From: Thermaceae bacterium
Lineage (GTDB): Bacteria > Deinococcota > Deinococci > Deinococcales > Thermaceae
Assembly (NCBI GenBank): GCA_015478585.1
Contig: JADMIM010000005.1
Span: 1 to 64,000 of the forward strand
Direction: 5' to 3'
DNA: 64,000 bases
Shown here: in pieces, positions 8,059-19,731 of the stretch
Numbering within the stretch: position 1 is the stretch's first letter
Layout: every line of letters begins with the position of its first letter
Program-made: the position numbers and the translations under genes
Notes under the pieces: generated by a model
What the model was told of the DNA's origin: nothing
What the model saw: the letters and a program-made list of their open reading frames with translations, nothing else
Database searches by the model: none

Positions 8059-9041
8059 TCACCTCGAGCTCTTCACCCGTCCCTGGCGGCTCGAGGAAAG
8101 CACCTGGTCAAAACTGGCCTTGGCCCGGAGTTTCATCTCGTCCACCGCCGTCCAGTTAGGTTGGCGCTGCGAAAGCACCGCCGAGGCCAGCAAATCGGCA
8201 TCGCCGGGCATATCCACATACACTGCTCCCGCATCCTGGCAGAAGCCCGCCACCTTGGGGTCGTAGGCGATGCCCGCGAAGGGTGTTCCGGCGGCGGCGG
8301 CCAGAATCGCCCCGTGCAGCCGAATCGAGACTACATACCCAGCTTGGGCCAGAAGGTACACCACCCGGCGGGGATCCCAGGCCAGCTCGCGGGTAAAGCT
8401 ACCGAATTTCTCCAGGGCGGCCTCGTCGTGGCCGGGCTGCAAGGCCAGCACCACCACCTCGAAGCCCTCCACCCGCAGGCGATCTCCCAGCTTGTGCAAG
8501 CTGGCGTTGGCTGCGTCTAACCCCGCCCTTGGGATCAAGACCACCATGTTGGGTTCGCGCTCTACCGGGGGCGGCGTGAGCAGCAAAGCCGGGTCTGCAC
8601 CGTACTGCACGCCTAGGCCCAGCCGCCGCCCGTAATCTACTGAGGCTTCATCCCTAAAAAAGCACTCCACCTCGCGCAGCGCCCCTTTGACCCGGTTTTC
8701 CCCTCGAGCCGAGAGCGGCCCCAGCGATTGATTGAACACGTATACCGGCTTGCCCCTGCGCCGGGCCAGACCAATCAGGCCCAGGTAGTACAGCAGGCTC
8801 ATGCTGGAGGTTTTGTCCTGTAGCAGGCCCCCACCGCCGGAGAGCAGCAGATCTACCTTGCCCAGGGCCTGCCAGACCTCGAGCGGGTGGCTGCGCTTGA
8901 CGGCCAGGATATTGTAGCGTTTGGCAGTTTCAGCGGGGTTGGCCGAGAAAGCCAGCACCTGATGACCCCTCGAGTGCACCTCGCTGCTGATGGCCTCGAG
9001 AATGGCCTCATCGCCAGCATTCTGAAAGCCGTAGTACCCGC

Positions 9042-9057
<16 letters not shown>
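8059..9057 (-). CDS. csaB: Polysaccharide pyruvyl transferase CsaB
   Basis: The 332-residue protein opens with VGVSGYYGFQNAGDEAILEA and has the glycine-rich LLSGGGGLLQD loop. It later shows VSIRLHGAILAAAAGTPFAGIAYDPKV, the C-terminal nucleotide-sugar fold of the family. CsaB adds ketal-linked pyruvate to a cell-wall polysaccharide so that SLH-domain surface-layer proteins can dock. S-layers held by SLH domains are known in Thermus and Deinococcus. The start (ATG 9057) overlaps the end of the DUF5693 gene by 16 bp, showing translational coupling in the udk-DUF5693-csaB operon. Confidence 0.92.
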
Positions 9058-11840
<2,783 letters not shown>

Positions 11841-11864
11841 TGCTCTGGACTACCTGCCAGCGCT

Positions 11865-14504
11865 TCAAACCCTCGAGCGTCTACGGCGCTGGAGCTTGTC
11901 GGTATACATACGCTGGTCGCTCAGGCGCACCAGGTCTCCCTCGGTGCTGGCTTCGGCGGGCATCGCTGCCAGACCGGCACTCACGCTGGCGGCGGGAAAG
12001 CCATCCGCGCGAATCTGGGCCAGGCTGGCCTCGAGCCGCTCGCGGATTTCAGCGTGCCCAACAACGTCTATATAGGGCAGAATCGCAGCATACTCGTCTC
12101 CGCCAATGCGGTAGACCCGGCCTATCTCAAAAAAGTATTCCTGCACGGCCTGAGCAAAGCTGCGCAGCAGCGCATCGCCGCGCTCGTGGCCTTCGCTGTC
12201 GTTGAGTTGTTTGAGGTAGTCCATGTCCAAGGCCAACACGCTGAGGGGATAACCAAGGCGGCGGGCCCGGTCTACTTCGGTCTCGAGGTCGTTCTCGAAG
12301 GCCCGGCGGTTGCCCAGGCTGGTCAGCACGTCGGTGTGGGCCATCAGCTCCATGCGCCGGGCCAGCACCTGGGCCTCGCGGCGGGCGTGCTCGAGTTCGC
12401 GGGTACGATCCGCCAGAATCTGCTCGAAGCCGCGCCGCAACCCTTCCACATCCTCGTTGACCCAGCCCAGTTGGGCCTTTTCCATCTGCATGGTCATGGA
12501 AAGGTCGGCATCCAGACGCTGCATGTTTTCTTCGATATCGAAAGTACCCTCGCCAAAAGCCCTCAGGCAGGCTTCGGCCACTTCGGGGTCGAAATGCCGC
12601 CCGGAGAGCCGCTTGATTTCGGCCAGGGCCTCGACTACCGGCCAGGCCCGCTTGTAGGGGCGCTCGTGGGTGAGGGCATCGAGCACGTCGGCAGCCGCCA
12701 CGATACGGCCCGAAAGGGGAATCGCAGACCCCACCAAGCCTAAGGGATAGCCATTGCCATCGTAATGTTCGTGGTGGCTCTGGGCGATTTCCTCGGCCAT
12801 GCGCAAGAGTTTGCTGCGTCCACCGGATAGAATCCTCGAGCCGATAATGGTGTGGGCCTTCATCTGCTCGAACTCCCCTACCGTGAGGCGGTCTTTTTTG
12901 AGCAGGATGGCATCAGGAATGCCAATTTTACCTACGTCGTGCAGCCGTGCTGCCGAGCGCAGCACCTCGATTTGCTCCTGCGGCCAGCCCATCTCCTTGG
13001 CAATCAGGGCCGCATTGCGGCCCACCCGGTAGGTGTGCTCGCCGGTCACGTCGTCGCGGTACTCGGCAGCCAGCGCCAGCCGGGCCACAATTTCCAGTTG
13101 GGCGTATTCGAGTTCCTCGGTGCGCTGACGTACCTTGGCCTGGGCTTCCTCGCGGGCCTGCTGCTCGACTTCGGTACGCAGGCGGTATTGCTCGGTTTCG
13201 GTTCTGGCTCGCTCGAGTTCCAGTTGTGAGGCCAGCAAACGGCGCTTGCGTTCACTCTCGTCGTTGAACACCTCGCGCTCGAGGCGGTGGTATTCCTCCA
13301 GATGCTCCAGCGCCTCTGCCAGTTTGCCCTCGGCCCGGTCTATTTGGGCCAACAAACGGTGGGCTTCGTAAAGGCTTTTCTTACGATCAGACTGGCGGGC
13401 CAACTCCAGGGCCTGCCGAACATAGTCCTCGGCGACAGCCCATTGGCCCAGAGAAAGATGGTTTCGCCCCAACCCCAATAAGGCCTCCAGTTCGGAGTGC
13501 CGCCAGTTTTTAGCCCGGGCCATGCTCAGCACCTGTGCATGGTTATGCAAAGCCAGTTGGGGCTGGCCTTGTACGGTCTGAATCTGGGCCAGCCCCTGGG
13601 TCGCCGAGGCTATGAGCCGCTCGAAACCCCCTTCCTGGGCCAACTCGAGCACCGACTCATACAGCTCCTGGGCCTGGCCCATCTGCCCCTGGGTGCGGGC
13701 CATCTCGCCCTTAAAATAGAGCAGGTTCACCTCGAGGCTACGCTCCTCGGCCTTGCGGGCTACCTCCAAAGCACGGTCGTAGTATTCGTTGGCCTGGGCA
13801 TACTCCCCCATCTCGCCATACAGGTTGCCAATGGAGGCCAGATTGGTCGCGCGGTTGCGGGGGTTGTGGCCTTCTTCTTGATAGAGCTGATAGGCCGCAA
13901 AGAAGTTTTGCAGGGCCTGAGGATAATCCCCTAGCTCGGTGCGCAAAGTGCCGATGTTATTGAGATAGTTGGCCTCGGCAACCCGGTTGCCCAGGCGCTG
14001 AATGAGGGCCAGAGCCCGGGTGAGCTTGTCGAGGGCCTCGGCATATTGGGCCTGCATATGGTGCAAACCCGCCTGCTGGTTGAGCAAATCGGCTTCGGCT
14101 TGGGGCAGCTCGAGGGTCTGGGCCAGCTTGCTGGCCCGCTCTAGATATCCTGCCGCTTGGGTCAGGTCGCCTCGTTCGCGCAGGATCAGGGCCAGCAGCT
14201 TGAGGTTCTCGAGTTGAGTTAGCGCCAGGGTGGATTTTTCCAAGGCCGTCTGGGCGTTATCTAGAGCTTCGGATATCTGCCCCATACGGTATTGGGCCTG
14301 CGCCATCAGCAAGCTGGCTCTAGCCTGGGGCTCGGTCAGTTTGAGCTGCGTGGCCTGACTCAGAGACTCTCGAGCCAGTTGGAGGGCCTCGAGGGGTTCG
14401 TCTAAAAGCAGGCTCTGGGCATTCCCCAACAAGTCCTCAAGCTCAGAAAACTCAATGGAAGAACGCTCCACCAGATCTATGTCGGGTGTTCTCCTCTTTA
14501 ACAT
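11865..14504 (-). CDS. TPR / HD-GYP / GGDEF cyclic di-GMP signalling protein
   Basis: The 879-residue protein starts with about ten tetratricopeptide-like repeats (residues 15-420), then a charged coiled coil (about 420-480). An HD-GYP phosphodiesterase domain follows with LHDVGKIGIPD and the full HHEHYDGNGYP motif, and a C-terminal GGDEF domain ends the protein with RIGGDEYAAIL. Both enzymatic signatures look intact, so it could make and break c-di-GMP, with the TPR part as a sensory or partner-binding region. No membrane segment or signal peptide is present, so it is cytosolic. ATG 14504 has AGGA upstream; ATG 14519 is an alternative in-frame start. It stands alone in its transcript. Confidence 0.92.
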   Translation of the reverse strand: MLKRRTPDIDLVERSSIEFSELEDLLGNAQSLLLDEPLEALQLARESLSQATQLKLTEPQARASLLMAQAQYRMGQISEALDNAQTALEKSTLALTQLENLKLLALILRERGDLTQAAGYLERASKLAQTLELPQAEADLLNQQAGLHHMQAQYAEALDKLTRALALIQRLGNRVAEANYLNNIGTLRTELGDYPQALQNFFAAYQLYQEEGHNPRNRATNLASIGNLYGEMGEYAQANEYYDRALEVARKAEERSLEVNLLYFKGEMARTQGQMGQAQELYESVLELAQEGGFERLIASATQGLAQIQTVQGQPQLALHNHAQVLSMARAKNWRHSELEALLGLGRNHLSLGQWAVAEDYVRQALELARQSDRKKSLYEAHRLLAQIDRAEGKLAEALEHLEEYHRLEREVFNDESERKRRLLASQLELERARTETEQYRLRTEVEQQAREEAQAKVRQRTEELEYAQLEIVARLALAAEYRDDVTGEHTYRVGRNAALIAKEMGWPQEQIEVLRSAARLHDVGKIGIPDAILLKKDRLTVGEFEQMKAHTIIGSRILSGGRSKLLRMAEEIAQSHHEHYDGNGYPLGLVGSAIPLSGRIVAAADVLDALTHERPYKRAWPVVEALAEIKRLSGRHFDPEVAEACLRAFGEGTFDIEENMQRLDADLSMTMQMEKAQLGWVNEDVEGLRRGFEQILADRTRELEHARREAQVLARRMELMAHTDVLTSLGNRRAFENDLETEVDRARRLGYPLSVLALDMDYLKQLNDSEGHERGDALLRSFAQAVQEYFFEIGRVYRIGGDEYAAILPYIDVVGHAEIRERLEASLAQIRADGFPAASVSAGLAAMPAEASTEGDLVRLSDQRMYTDKLQRRRRSRV

Positions 14505-14830
14505 TCCATCCTGACCCATTTTAACAAGTCCCACTCCATCACTCGGGGGCACAACCCCGCCAGTCTAACCCAGCCGGGCGGTGAGCTTGCCCATCCCTAG
14601 GGTACTGGCCTCGAGGCGACTGGGGTGTGATAAATGGCTAGTATAAGGCTTGGCTTATCAAGAACAGCGCTGGCCGAACTTATCTCGAGCCTGGACTTGG
14701 ATGAACTGGCAAGTGATGATTCCGCTAACGAATACCCCCTTATCGTTCCAAATACGGCTGTAGCTACACTGACCCGTACCCATTCACCGATTTCTTCATC
14801 GGCTAACAGCAAAATAAAGAAATGCTCAGC
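14505..14830. other. 326-bp spacer, no gene called
   Basis: Overlapping frames on both strands (14597-14812 minus, 14634-14924 plus) have no ribosome sites or recognisable products. TGATAAATGGC and GGCTTATCA near 14626-14660 form an imperfect inverted repeat. I see nothing else. Confidence 0.4.
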
Positions 14831-15364
14831 TCACAACACCATAGGAATCAAGTCCTCGAGCGGCCCGTCTTCTGTGGTTTGGGCGGGTTGGTTCTGGAAA
14901 GCCAAAATACGCCCAAAAACCTGAACCAGCACCTCGAGCTCTTGTGGCTTGATGTGGTCGAGAAACAGCCGCTTGACGCTTTGTAGGTGCTTGGGTCTGG
15001 CCTTTGCCAGTAGGCTGCGTCCCTTATCGGTAATATGGGCCATCACCAACCGCCCATCACGCTGATGGCCCATCCGTTGCATCCACTCATGCGACTCCAT
15101 GCGCCGTACACGGTAAGTGATTACGCTCGGATCTACTCCAAAGGTGGTGGCAAGCTCGCTCATGCGCCGCTGACCGCTGGGGGTGAGGCTGGTTAGCATC
15201 AAAATGCCGAAATCCAAATGGGATAGGTCATAAGCAGCTTTCAATTCGTCATCCAATATCGCTAGCAGACGCAGCGTGGTGATCACGAAGGGCATCCAGG
15301 CCCGGCCCTCCAGGGGTGTGAGCTTGCTAGAAGTTTCAGCGTCGAGAGACCGCTTAGGTTTCAT
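14831..15364 (-). CDS. MarR-family transcriptional regulator
   Basis: The product has 177 residues with the MarR winged helix: dimerisation helix at about 20-50, LDFGILMLTSLTPSGQRRMSELA then DPSVITYRVRRMESHEWMQR as recognition helix and wing, and a C-terminal dimer helix. MarR proteins are usually autorepressors released by small phenolic or lipophilic ligands. ATG 15364 follows AAGGAG by 12-13 nt. It is divergent from an exported hydrolase, and a 38-bp near-perfect palindrome lies in the shared promoter region, so it very likely represses both itself and the cluster at 15505-19600. Confidence 0.9.
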   Translation of the reverse strand: MKPKRSLDAETSSKLTPLEGRAWMPFVITTLRLLAILDDELKAAYDLSHLDFGILMLTSLTPSGQRRMSELATTFGVDPSVITYRVRRMESHEWMQRMGHQRDGRLVMAHITDKGRSLLAKARPKHLQSVKRLFLDHIKPQELEVLVQVFGRILAFQNQPAQTTEDGPLEDLIPMVL

Positions 15365-15393
15365 ATTTATATAGCCTACTCCTTCTTTAAATA

Positions 15394-15431
15394 TATTTGA
15401 AATTACAAATAGATACTTGCAATTTCAAATA
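15394..15431. promoter_or_regulatory. Probable MarR operator (38-bp palindrome)
   Basis: Arms of 16 bp (15394-15409 and 15416-15431) match at 14 of 16 positions around a 6-bp centre. The outer 11 bp, TATTTGAAATT and AATTTCAAATA, are perfect. The right arm covers the -35 box of the divergent hydrolase promoter. Confidence 0.7.
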
Positions 15432-15445
15432 ATAGAAGCTATCCT
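15417..15445 (+). promoter_or_regulatory. Promoter of the hydrolase cluster
   Basis: TTGCAA (15417-15422) and TATCCT (15440-15445) with 17-bp spacing. The -35 box is inside the palindromic operator. Confidence 0.6.
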
Positions 15446-15504
15446 GGATTTCTGGGAAGCCAAAGAAGCTGGAACTGCTTTCCCTGTCCCTAAAGGAGAT
15501 CCCC

Positions 15505-16485
15505 ATGAACCATACCTTTTTGAAATTAGCCCTAATGGCCAGCCTACTGACCACTTCGGCTCTAGCGACACCGGGAGAAAATTCACTGCCCGCCTGGCAA
15601 ACCCTGCTTCCCAGCAGCTATCAAACCTTTTTACAACAGGAGGGCGGCTCACATTTTATCCGGGTGCGTGACTCCTATATGCACTACGTGGAGTCTGGCC
15701 CTCAAGAACAGCCCACTCTCCTGCTCCTACATGGTTCACCCGACAACATCTACATCTGGCGTAAGATCATGCCGATTCTGGCCCAGCGCTACCACGTAGT
15801 CGCCGTTGACCTGATTGGCTTTGGCCTATCCGGGCAACCTACCGGCATCTACACCTGGCAACTAGAAAACGACTACCTGAGCAGCTTTATCGAAGCCCTG
15901 AAGCTAAAAAACATTACCCTCGTCGGCACCGATATCGGGGGGCTATTCGCCTTCAACTACGCCGCACAGAACCCCAGCAATGTAAAAGGTCTGGCCTTCT
16001 TTGAAACCCTGACCGAGCCCTTTGCCAACGCGAAGGCCGTTTGCAAGGGCTGTGAGTTTTTTCTAGCCTTGAAAGACCCTCAACAACGAGCCGCCTACAC
16101 CACCAATAACCCTGGCCTAGCCAAACAGACCTATGGGCAGTTGAAACCAGAGGATTTCGCAGCTTATGCCTTTACGCTTAGCACACCCCGTTCCCGCGAG
16201 ATTGCAGGCGAAATTGGCGCAGATTTCCCAATTGCTGGTGAACCGCAGGGCTCTTTCCAAACTGCCAGCACCTTCGCCAAATATCTGCGTACGAGCCCAG
16301 TACCCAAGTTGGTGCTGTATGGCAACCCGGGGCTGACCATGCCCGAAGCAGTGGTCAAGTCTTATCAGGCCGCTATGCCCAACCTGACGGCTGTCTATGT
16401 GGGCGCAGGCGAGCATTACCTGGCCGAGGATCAGCCCCAGGCCATAGCTCAGGCTATCCTCTCCTGGCGCGACCAGCTTAGATAG
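15505..16485 (+). CDS. Exported alpha/beta hydrolase of the haloalkane dehalogenase/epoxide hydrolase group
   Basis: Residues 1-21 are a signal peptide (cleavage near SALA-TPG). The rest shows the alpha/beta hydrolase fold: LLLHGSPD oxyanion region, GFGLSGQP, a nucleophile elbow LVGTDIGGLFAF with Asp as nucleophile, and a C-terminal AGEHYLAED catalytic His. An Asp nucleophile is typical of haloalkane dehalogenases and epoxide hydrolases. However, the two halide-binding residues of dehalogenases (Asn in HGNP, Trp after the nucleophile) are Ser and Ile here, so dehalogenation is unlikely. The substrate is unknown. ATG 15505 follows AAAGGAG. First gene of a cluster divergent from MarR. Confidence 0.85.
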   Translation: MNHTFLKLALMASLLTTSALATPGENSLPAWQTLLPSSYQTFLQQEGGSHFIRVRDSYMHYVESGPQEQPTLLLLHGSPDNIYIWRKIMPILAQRYHVVAVDLIGFGLSGQPTGIYTWQLENDYLSSFIEALKLKNITLVGTDIGGLFAFNYAAQNPSNVKGLAFFETLTEPFANAKAVCKGCEFFLALKDPQQRAAYTTNNPGLAKQTYGQLKPEDFAAYAFTLSTPRSREIAGEIGADFPIAGEPQGSFQTASTFAKYLRTSPVPKLVLYGNPGLTMPEAVVKSYQAAMPNLTAVYVGAGEHYLAEDQPQAIAQAILSWRDQLR

Positions 16486-16522
16486 CTATCTCAATGGTAA
16501 TGCCGCGACAAAGGAGACTAAG

Positions 16523-17284
16523 ATGCCCAGCAACAAAGACATCGTGCTCGAGTTTACCCATTCAGGCTTGGAGAAATGGGACGCAGCGGTAGTTAATCGG
16601 GTCATGAAACCAGACGTGATCCAGCACAATCCTCAGGCCACCGGGGGGCGGCAGGGGTTGCTGGAGATGTTCAAGGTGCTGCCAGAACCCATGCAGTACC
16701 AGGTTTGGCGAGTGCTCGAGGACGGAGATTTGGTGGTCGTTCATGGCACCGTAAAACTGATCGGACAGACCTTTGCGGTTTTCGATGTGTACCGCCTGGA
16801 AAATAGGCAGATCGCCGAGCACTGGGACTCTCTTCAACCTCTGCCCAGTGCGCCCAACCCCAGCGGGCGTTCCATGCTCGACGGGCCGACGACGATTAGC
16901 AACCTCGATCAGACTGAAGCCAACAAGGCTCTGATCCAGCGCTTTTACCAGCAGATATTTGTCGGTGGGCACTTCGATCAGATTGGGGCCTATTTTGACG
17001 GTAATACCTACCTTCAGCACAACCCAGGCGTGGCGGACGGGCTCTCGAGTCTGCTCAATGCCTCCGCAGCGGCGGCTAAGGCCGGTAAGGGGCTGAAGGT
17101 GGATACCGTTTCTCGCATCTTAGGCGAGGGCAACTTCGTCTATGTGCGGTCTGGGGGTGAGTTTGGCGGGCAGAGGGTCGTCTTCAGCGACTTATATCGT
17201 ATCCAAAACGGCAAGATTGCCGAGCACTGGGACGTGATCCAGCCCGTTCCCGCCGAGAGCCCAAACCTCAACGGAATGCTCTAA
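16523..17284 (+). CDS. Tandem SnoaL-like protein (two NTF2-fold domains)
   Basis: The 253 residues contain two copies of the same fold. Residues 1-110 include DVIQHNPQATGGRQGL and end in IAEHWDSLQP. Residues 130-250 include NTYLQHNPGVADGLSSL and end in IAEHWDVIQP. The YxQHNP and AEHWD signatures belong to the SnoaL-like group (COG4922), whose members are often of unknown catalytic role; polyketide cyclase or aldol-type chemistry is known only for relatives. AAGGAGA precedes ATG 16523, and the gene follows the hydrolase by 37 bp, indicating cotranscription under MarR control. Confidence 0.85.
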   Translation: MPSNKDIVLEFTHSGLEKWDAAVVNRVMKPDVIQHNPQATGGRQGLLEMFKVLPEPMQYQVWRVLEDGDLVVVHGTVKLIGQTFAVFDVYRLENRQIAEHWDSLQPLPSAPNPSGRSMLDGPTTISNLDQTEANKALIQRFYQQIFVGGHFDQIGAYFDGNTYLQHNPGVADGLSSLLNASAAAAKAGKGLKVDTVSRILGEGNFVYVRSGGEFGGQRVVFSDLYRIQNGKIAEHWDVIQPVPAESPNLNGML

Positions 17285-17311
17285 CTCGAGGCCAGTTTGT
17301 AGCCTATAGAT

Positions 17312-17929
17312 ATGGAACCTTCCCGCTCGAGCCGCTCCGACGAAAAGGAAACTGGGCGCTTAGAAGCCTTTAGCGACGGGGTTTTCGCTATTGCCATCAC
17401 CCTGCTGATTCTAGAAATCCAGGTGCCCAAAGGTCTGGAGCTGGGCAGGTTGACCCCAGCACTGTTGCAGCTATGGCCTGCCTATCTGGCCTTCCTGACC
17501 AGTTTTGCCACCATCGGCATCATCTGGATCAACCACCATCAGATGTTCGAGTTGCTCCGCCGCAGCAACCAGACCCTTTTGCTGCTCAATCTTTTGTTGC
17601 TATTGGGGGTGACCTTTTTACCGTACCCTACACAACTGGTCGCGGAATATATGGGTCATCCTGATGAATCCGTAGCGGTGCTGGTCTACACTGCCACGCT
17701 GCTCCTGATCGGGGTATTCTTCAACCTCTTATGGCGCTACATCACTCTCAACCCAAATCTGCTGCATTCCAACGCTGACCACGAGACAGTAGATGCGCTC
17801 AGCCGGGACTTCCGATTCGGACCACTCTTCAACCTCGCAGCGATGGCTGTGGCCTATTTTAGTGCCACCGGCAGCCTACTGCTGATCTTGGGGGCGGCCG
17901 TGTTCTTCGCTTTGCCTCGCAAACGCTAG
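17312..17929 (+). CDS. TMEM175-family membrane protein (DUF1211), possible potassium channel
   Basis: The 205-residue protein carries the family signature FSDGVFAIAITLLILEI at residues 22-38 and about six membrane helices, the bacterial TMEM175 size. Bacterial members form K+-selective tetrameric channels in which the FSDG...IT helix lines the pore. ATG 17312 lies 6 nt after TAGCCT (17300-17305), so it may also have its own leaderless transcript. It is 27 bp downstream of the SnoaL-like gene in the same direction. Confidence 0.87.
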   Translation: MEPSRSSRSDEKETGRLEAFSDGVFAIAITLLILEIQVPKGLELGRLTPALLQLWPAYLAFLTSFATIGIIWINHHQMFELLRRSNQTLLLLNLLLLLGVTFLPYPTQLVAEYMGHPDESVAVLVYTATLLLIGVFFNLLWRYITLNPNLLHSNADHETVDALSRDFRFGPLFNLAAMAVAYFSATGSLLLILGAAVFFALPRKR

Positions 17930-18036
17930 AGCATCTATATTTTCCCCACACCTTTGCTGAGGAGAAGACTGTGGGACACCTCAGATTCTAAGCCAAAACC
18001 CTGGTCTGCTCGAGGGCAGCCCAAACGGAGGAAGTT

Positions 18037-18885
18037 ATGATTGCTATCACCGCGGCAACTGGAAATATCGGCCATCATCTAGCTCAGAAGCTCGCTCAGG
18101 CCAGCATTCCAGCGCGGCTACTGGTTCGTGAGCTGGGCAAAGCCGACACCTTTGGCGGGAAACTCGAGGCAATTGCCGCGAACCTCGACCATCCCCAAAC
18201 TCTTGCTGCGGCATTGAGTGGCATCACTCAGCTCTTTTTGCTTTCGCCGGGACCAGACACACCGGGGCAAGACGTGGCCGCGATTGCGGCGGCGCAGCAA
18301 GCAGGGGTGCGCCATATCGTGCTGCTCTCGTCGCTGGGGGTCGAGCTGGGTGGCATTGGCGGTGGTCGCCCGCACGCTCCTGGCGAAGAGCTGCTCAGAC
18401 AATCCGGTCTCGAGTGGACTATCCTACGCCCAAGTGAGTTCATGACCAACACGCTATGGTGGCTGCCCGAGATAAAAGCACGGGGCAGCATCTCAGTACC
18501 AAGCGGGAGTGGCGCAGTTGGCTTTATTGATCCTGCCGATATTGCCGCTGTAGCCTTCACGGTTCTAACCCAATCTCCTCAGGCAGGCAAAACCTACCGC
18601 CTGACCGGCCCAGAGGCACTGTCCACGGCTGAAGTGGCAGCGCTGTACGGTGCGGTCTTGGGCAAACCGGTGCGGCATAACGACATTTCCGATGCCGACT
18701 ACCGCTCGAGCGCCAAGCAGGCACAAATGCCACAAGCCATGATCGAGATGCTCTCAGAATACAACGCGGCCCTCAAGGAAGGGCGGATGAATGTGCTGAC
18801 GGCGGATGTTCAGCAGGTCACGGGCCGCGCCCCTACCCGGTTTGCGGACTGGGTGCGGGCCAACCTCGAGTCTGGAGGAGCATGA
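18037..18885 (+). CDS. NmrA-like NAD(P)-binding oxidoreductase (atypical SDR)
   Basis: This 282-residue protein opens with ITAATGNIGHHLAQKL, a TGxxG dinucleotide-binding loop, followed by LLVRE as the basic NADP-selecting end of strand 2. LLSSLGVE and a C-terminal DYRSSAKQAQMP region are typical of the NmrA/QOR2-like group (NAD(P)H:quinone oxidoreductase 2 or azoreductase relatives). The classical SDR YxxxK is not obvious, as usual in this group. The start follows GGAGGAAGTT. Its last codons overlap the next gene by 4 bp. Confidence 0.87.
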   Translation: MIAITAATGNIGHHLAQKLAQASIPARLLVRELGKADTFGGKLEAIAANLDHPQTLAAALSGITQLFLLSPGPDTPGQDVAAIAAAQQAGVRHIVLLSSLGVELGGIGGGRPHAPGEELLRQSGLEWTILRPSEFMTNTLWWLPEIKARGSISVPSGSGAVGFIDPADIAAVAFTVLTQSPQAGKTYRLTGPEALSTAEVAALYGAVLGKPVRHNDISDADYRSSAKQAQMPQAMIEMLSEYNAALKEGRMNVLTADVQQVTGRAPTRFADWVRANLESGGA

Positions 18886-19328
18886 AAGCACAGCGCAATT
18901 GGCAACTGGATATCTTGCAACTGGTGCTGTTCGTGCTGGTGTGTGCACCATTGGCAACTGGTCTGCCGCTACACGAGTGGCTGAGCCTGCTATTGGTGGG
19001 GCCGCTGGTACTGCATCTGCTATGGCACTGGAACTGGGTGGTGGGCGTGTTTACCCGCTCGAGCCGTAAACTTCCCAGCCCTACCCAGTTTTCCCGTGCT
19101 TGGAATCTGCTGCTATTTATTTTGATGGTCGTTGCCAGCGTCACCGGGGTGCTAATCAGCCAAGCAGCCCTCCCCTTCCTGGGGATACATACGGCACAAG
19201 ATCCCTTCTGGAAGCTACTGCACCAAGTTAGCGCCAACCTCACTTTGGCGGTGGTGGGGGTACATCTGGCGGTGCATTGGCGCTGGATCGTCAATCGGTT
19301 GCGTGGCCCGGCCCGGAAGGTTATGTGA
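18882..19328 (+). CDS. DUF4405-type four-helix membrane protein (cytochrome b-like)
   Basis: This 148-residue protein has four membrane helices. His residues placed inside helices (GPLVLHLLWHWNW in helix 2, LLHQVSANLTLAVVGVHLAVHW in helix 4) are the pattern of DUF4405 and b-type cytochromes. Haem binding and electron transfer are inferred from that pattern. It overlaps the oxidoreductase gene (ATGA) and is itself overlapped by the next gene, so the three are translationally coupled and may form a small redox unit. Confidence 0.75.
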   Translation: MKAQRNWQLDILQLVLFVLVCAPLATGLPLHEWLSLLLVGPLVLHLLWHWNWVVGVFTRSSRKLPSPTQFSRAWNLLLFILMVVASVTGVLISQAALPFLGIHTAQDPFWKLLHQVSANLTLAVVGVHLAVHWRWIVNRLRGPARKVM

Positions 19329-19600
19329 ACCGCTTGCCTGCAAGTGCCGTGGTGTTGCTGGCCGCTGCCCTGGTCACGCTGCTGCTGTTATTGCTTGGTC
19401 AGACCCCCTGGGCACAAGGCATACGCGAAGCTGCCAGCCCGGCCTTAGCAAACAGCGCTACCAAAGACCCCCATGGGGTTACTGCGCTCATTTTGCCCTT
19501 TGCTAAGGTCTTGATGGTGATGCTCGTGCCTGGGTTGATAGCCATAGGGCTGAGCAACTTGGTAAATACCCTAAGGCAACAGAACAGGGGCAATTCGTAA
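19325..19600 (+). CDS. Small membrane protein, 91 residues
   Basis: GTG 19325 overlaps the TGA of the DUF4405 gene. The product has two hydrophobic segments (about residues 8-24 and 52-75) joined by a polar loop. I recognise no family. The overlap suggests an accessory subunit of the DUF4405 protein; this is positional inference. The frame is open to 19277 but the upstream codons lie inside the preceding gene. Confidence 0.6.
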   Translation: MNRLPASAVVLLAAALVTLLLLLLGQTPWAQGIREAASPALANSATKDPHGVTALILPFAKVLMVMLVPGLIAIGLSNLVNTLRQQNRGNS

Positions 19601-19731
19601 CTCACAGCATTTCCCCCTTCACACTCCCTGCAACGAAGCCCAAATTGCTTACTCACCAACACAATCTTCGAGGTCGGTACGAAGCGTACGCGAGAACACT
19701 TGTCACGGCTTCCACTGCCGTTAGCTCCCAT

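Noticed and set aside
14634-14924. 96-codon plus-strand frame between the GGDEF protein and marR
   Set aside because: It overlaps the 3' end of marR on the other strand, has no ribosome site and no family pattern.
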